DNA from: Echinostoma caproni
Taxonomy: Eukaryota > Platyhelminthes > Trematoda > Plagiorchiida > Echinostomatidae
Reading direction: 5' to 3'
Assembly (NCBI GenBank): GCA_900618425.1
Contig: UZAN01040125.1
Coordinates: forward strand, 24,123 to 88,122
DNA: 64,000 nucleotides
Both the position numbers and the translations under genes were made by a program. Numbering within the stretch: position 1 is the first letter of the stretch; each line of letters begins with the position of its first letter. The notes below the pieces were generated by a model. The model saw only the letters and a list, made by a program, of their open reading frames with translations. It had not been told where the DNA came from and did not search any database. Positions 59,301 to 64,000 of this stretch are shown piece by piece.

Positions 59301-61667
59301 CTTGCAGAATATGAATATTTGACTTAAATTTTAGGTGAGGCACTTCAGACACATAACCAAGAGAGGTTAAGGGGTTTGACGAACTGTTTAAGTGGACGCA
59401 GTGGGGGATTGTTTATTCTAATTTCTACGGCCTCCGCTCTGGATAGCAGTCTGGCTTTACTTTTAGATCGGATCCACGTCATCGAATCGTCAATTATGTG
59501 GTCAGTGTTGATTCATCCCCCTCCTAACCTCTCAACTCCCATTTTACATAGAATACAAACCAGATTTGACTGTTTCCTTAGTTAATTATATGAGTTATAT
59601 AATGTAATTTAATTGAGCAGCAGATAAAGCAATAAAAGTAAGCTTGTTCGCCACATCATTGATTTTTTCATAAATAATTTACACAGTTCAAAAAACGATT
59701 AAATCTTCAGATCGTAAACAGTTGCCTCGTTTTCATTACAAATTATCGTCAGGACCTAAACTATTTCTCTTCGTCCTGTTGATTATTATCAAGTGAAATC
59801 TGTATACCTAAATTCTTATTATGGATTACTTTTCAGTTTAGAAATACATTTTGCTCTCAAGGAATCTACGATTATAGCTCGCGAGATGCACAACTGATTT
59901 TCAAGAGTTAAAACACTATTATTTGCTTCCCAAAAATCTTAAATACCTACTTGTTTTGCATTTCCTTTGAACGGGCCATATTCGACATTTTTGTATGCAG
60001 AATTTTCTGTCCACCATGTAACTACTCACGCAGCGTAGATAGTAGTATAATGCCAGAAATAAATGTGGTTTGTGGTCTCCGTTACCGCAATCACATCGAA
60101 TCATGTGAAACGTTGGCTTGAATTTAATTTGTCTTGGGATACCTTGAAAATACATTTATACCATTTTTCCGTTCGCCTAATGAGACTTTGATATAAGCGC
60201 CCTGAATTAAATGTCTCAAATTAATTATGTTATACTGTGAAACAAGAGCATCAATAACCTACTTCAAGGATACATGGTAATTCCTCAAAACAGTAGATAA
60301 CCATTTCAGATAAATATCTCATCATTTTCAGTTTGTGATACTGAAGCAAAGGTTTAGAGGCGTTCAACGGATTGTTCTCTTATTCTACCTAGACATAGTA
60401 TTAACATTGAAATACCATGCAACACAATCATTCTGTACTATTTAGGTAGTTGTTACCACCAAAGAAAGAGCGTCAGCCCTCTTTCTACAGCCATTATCAA
60501 CTTAGCCAGCGTTATCTGTTTACCTGCCAATAGGCAATATCCCATAACGGAAGAATCTCCTCCACAGAATGATTTCTTTGAACCAAAATGGAGTTTAATT
60601 GCAAATGGCAATGGTGCAATTTATTCTTCCGGCCGATATCTGTTCGTCACTCCAACAAGGATTTTAACAGTGAATCAGAACCCTGGGCATTTTTGAGATT
60701 TAGTGTTTTCCAGTCCAAATGTCAGTTTTGTAAACCACGAGCTAACTATATTGCCAGGTTTAAACGTCCAACGTGTTAGTTGTTGCCACTTATTGGCATG
60801 TTGATAGGCTAGTGTGGTAATGTTTGACAGATATTCGGTTCCAATAAACCGGAATCCTTCACGAACACCCTTATCCCCGTGTCTAGGATTTTCACGTGTA
60901 TGGCCATAAATGTGTGATCTCCGTGCTCCTCTATGCAATTGCTTGACTAACCAACTTACGCTTACACTTATCGTCTAGTTCAGCTTTCTTCAAGATACTT
61001 CACCTGATCCCAATTGGCTGCCTATTTCATCACAAATCACTTCTGTTTGCGCTTGTCTTGACCGATTTTCAGTCTCGCTTTAAACCCTTATAAGAAAACA
61101 CGTGGTCATTCCATTTCTTGTTTGCTGTGTCACGGGTCAGAAAATGTTCCGTCCAGTTTGTGCCTGCAGACGTAATAGGCTTCAAATTAAAGCAGTTAAC
61201 AAACAAGAAAAAGGCTTGACGGCTTGAAGCTTTGATGATCTCGTACATCGAAGATGGTATGCGGAAGATACTTGTTTTATTAAGGCTCTGAAAAGAACCT
61301 AGTCATTAAATTGACATTCAAAGGTGGCGATCTATCTCAGTTCATCATAAAACATTCCACGTGGGCTGTGAGAAGAACCCTAAAGACAACCAATTCGTCA
61401 GGCGTATTCACGCACTCGTCGGTTATGCGAAGATTCAATAAGACCAGTTTACCTACGCTGGCCTCATCCATGGTTATATATTGTTTTAGCTGTGTTTGAC
61501 GTGTAGAACAGGTCAGAGATATGTTTTAGAGCTTTGCGACAGGAGAGGCGACGGGTGAAAGGTTTGGTGATACCTTGCATACTATCCCACATGATCCCCG
61601 AAGGCATTTTTCTCTATCGTCTCCGAGTCCTTTACTGCGCTTATGTTCAGTTTAAACAATGACTAAG
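56374..61667. other. 3' flank, no gene recognised
   Basis: AT-rich DNA downstream of the plus-strand gene with scattered short open frames (for example 56613-56894 and 58099-58302) that show no family motif, splice fit or start context I trust. A CA run lies at 56843-56854 and a homopolymer run of nine G at 58002-58010. It may contain the 3' untranslated region at its start. Confidence 0.5.
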
Positions 61668-63770
61668 CATGCACTTCCATGCGTTGCTTTTGGTTACTGT
61701 CTATTGGCTGTCTATTTTGGTGAAGAATGAGTGAAAAACAGGAAGGTTGAAAATAGGATCGAAGAGAAAATTGAGAAGTTCAGTGGATTAGTGATGCAAA
61801 TAAATTGAGAAGATGCACGAACGACATTGTTTAGGACACCCAGCCATATCACTCAATGTCTCGGTTACGATCATCACGAGGTCCCAAGACAGAGAGCCTA
61901 ACGGGACCTACGGGACCTGGTCTCCGGATTAGGGTTTTCATACCCTCATGCCAAGTCTTCGTTTGACTACACTTGATCTTTTTCCAACCGCTACCTACCT
62001 CGGCAAACATCGCTCGCCGTGGCAGCCTATTTGGTGACATCAGTAACACATGCGGCCAACCAACGTAATCTATGGAGGTCGATCACTTGTTCCAGTGGAC
62101 GACCGCGACTGTCTAAAACTCTACGCCTAACCTCAGTATTGCTCGTCCGGTTACCCCACCAAACTCGTGCAATGCTGCGTAGACAGCGGTGTTCCAACAG
62201 TGATAATCTATTTTTATCCTGTTCTCGTAGTGGCCAAGCCTCTGCACCGCAATGCAGGACTGGCCGAACTGCTGCAGCAGATATTCGACCATTCACAGAC
62301 AACCGGATGTCGCGACGGCGCCACAGATGTCTCACGTCGGTAGATACCAACGGAGCTTCCTGTATGCGAGCTGAAAATTCATCTGTAATGCGCCTACCGG
62401 GTGAGATGTAACTGTCCAGATAACAAAACCTATCCACTTGCTCCATTACTTCCCCAGTTGGAGTGAGACTGGGTGCTGGACCAACCCAGTCTTGTATCAA
62501 CATTTTACACTTTGAAGGTGCAAAACGCATGCCGAACATGGTCACACTAGCACTCAAACTAACCAGAAAAACGTGCAACCCACCTGCATCTTCAATTAGT
62601 AGCAAAATGACGTCTGCATACTCTAGATCATACAGTATGCCACCTGGGAGTAAATCGATGCCACTATTCTCGCACGAGTTTAGGGCTGTTTCCATAATCA
62701 AATCTATAACAAAGTTAAATAGAAAAGGAGGAGAGGGCAACCCTGACGAACCCCACTTTCGGTGGTGAACTCGGGTGAATACGTACCGTAAGCTCGGACC
62801 CGATTTCGGCTATGAGTATAGAAGGATCGTAATATTGAAATAAATCCTTCGGGCAGCGCCATAGTTCAGAGAGGCCTACTGAGTCGAAAGTCACTTTCAG
62901 ATCGAGGAAGATAGAGATGGTGGGTCTACGAAAAGAATGTTAGTGCTCCAGAGGTTGGAGAAGAGTGAAGATGTGGTCGATACAACCTCGACCAGGTCTA
63001 AAAACAGCCTGATTCTTCCGCGTGCACTATTCACATGTTACAGACAATCGACGGTGAATGATGCCAGCAATATGTTTAGAGCGATGTTGATTAAATTAAT
63101 TCCTCTGTCGTTTTCACAAGAGGACCTGTCACCTTTCTTGTAAATCGGTATGATAACCGCTTCACACCATTCAGTTGGAACTTGTTCCCTCTCTCACACT
63201 AAGCCCTGGAGTTTCGTTAACTCCGAAACCAAGGCTGAACCTCCATCCTTAAACGCTGATGGGAACAGCCTATCTGGGCCAGAGGTCTTATGCCTTTTGA
63301 GATACCTTATTTCCCGAGAAACCTCCATTGTAGATGAAGAACTGGCATCAACTACCAGTATTTGCGCAGTCGCGGTGAAGAGTGATAGTTCAGTTGTCGA
63401 CAGGGGCTAGTTAAACTGAGCCCCGAAAAGTTCAGCCCAACGTTCAAGACGGCGTTGCTGATGGTGAATCAGTGTGTCTCAGATTCCTTAATAACCTCAC
63501 TTACATCCATTTTCCTGGGGCCCGTATTCCTAAATAGATGGAAAAGATTTCGACTATTACCAATAGCCGCAGTCTTCTCTATCTCTTTATACTTTTCTAT
63601 CCACCGCTTTTCACAGTCATTCCTCAGACTCTTGATGAGCTAGAGTTTGGGGGGTTTACGGGCCGTGTTATACATTCATTGGTCAAGCGACGGGGTACCA
63701 GTGCCAACAGATTAGACAGAACTGTTCACTCTGGCTTATAAGACAGAAAAAGGCATCTTAAAAAACGTTC
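61668..63770 (-). mobile_element. RTE-like LINE copy, long reverse transcriptase remnant
   Basis: Read on the minus strand from 63770 down. There is a linker, then reverse transcriptase fingers and palm with VPTEWCEAVIIPIYKKGDRS (63180-63120), RPGRGCIDHIFTLLQ (62990-62945) and RRPTISIFLDLKVTFDSVGL (62935-62875). The continuous 237-codon frame 62740-62027 then has FNFVIDLIMETALNS, LEYADVILLL in place of the YADD box, FGMRFAPSKCKMLIQDWVG and HRLRWLAACVT. A C-terminal tail ends near 61850 and a 3' tail near 61668. The second catalytic Asp is lost and the upstream part has stops and frameshifts, so it is inactive. It is the best preserved RT here and may continue towards the window end. Confidence 0.93.
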
Positions 63771-64000
63771 TTCTCGTTCAGCTAGCCCACCAGGGTCAAC
63801 AAATCAAGCATGAATCGGCTTATGTATTTATCTATTGAGGAACAACCATTGCGTCTGCACACCTTAACCAATGAGGAAGCGATTGACACTAGTTTGTTCA
63901 CATTCAAACAATTTTTATGAGGTTAGACCACACAAACCAAATGCGGTGACCGTAGATCAGTGTCACTTATGATGCATCACAATATGAATGTCAAGGCGTT
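63771..64000. other. Window end, nothing recognised
   Basis: I see no coding or repeat signal I can name. It may be flanking DNA or the extreme 5' part of the LINE that precedes it on the minus strand. Confidence 0.4.

Noticed and set aside
62019..62411. 130-codon plus-strand frame
   Set aside because: It is antisense to the LINE reverse transcriptase on the minus strand; the same shadow frame appears at 18412-18700.

Overview
The window looks like non-coding-rich nuclear DNA of an animal, most likely a digenean flatworm (liver- or lung-fluke type). This is an inference from three things: decayed non-LTR retrotransposons of RTE-like and CR1-like type, AT-rich intronic sequence full of microsatellites, and very long introns. 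There is no bacterial gene organisation. Two scaffold gaps (14291-15085 and 49395-49887) and three single N bases interrupt it.

I can support one host gene well: a plus-strand, multi-exon gene that runs through most of the window. Its exons lie at 2175-2669, 11061-11405, 17280-17536, 29739-29832, 45670-45869 and 55829-56240, with a possible extra 72-base exon at 52151-52222. All have GT-AG borders and reading phases that match from exon to exon. They give about 600 codons of Ser/Thr/Pro/Arg-rich, apparently disordered protein ending in a stop at 56238-56240. The 5' end is outside the window or unrecognised. I do not recognise the family. A 61-base intron near the 3' end would give a second, 24-residue longer C-terminus.

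The introns (about 5.9-15.8 kb) hold transposon remnants. These are a CR1-like reverse transcriptase (5880-7385, +); RTE-like elements at 8225-9062 (-), 18045-19135 (-), 21560-24115 (+, broken by a nested insertion) and, past the gene, 61668-63770 (-); a CR1/jockey-like endonuclease piece (31510-32015, -); and a reverse transcriptase C-terminal piece (37598-37860, -). The 18 kb and 62 kb copies are about 95 percent alike over 310 bases. There are also two palindromic MITE-like elements (13594-13826 and 30479-30852), a tRNA-derived SINE-like block (15622-15705, -) and many microsatellites.

The most unusual structure is the palindrome at 13594-13826. It has two 100-base arms about 96 percent complementary, each built of four units carrying AAGATGTC every 21-22 bases. 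A second item worth checking is a possible small minus-strand gene with three introns of about 57-101 bases (36015-36526), nested in a long intron of the plus-strand gene. Several other minus-strand coding-like stretches are listed at low confidence. Random open frames of 60-90 codons are common in this sequence, so those calls are weak.
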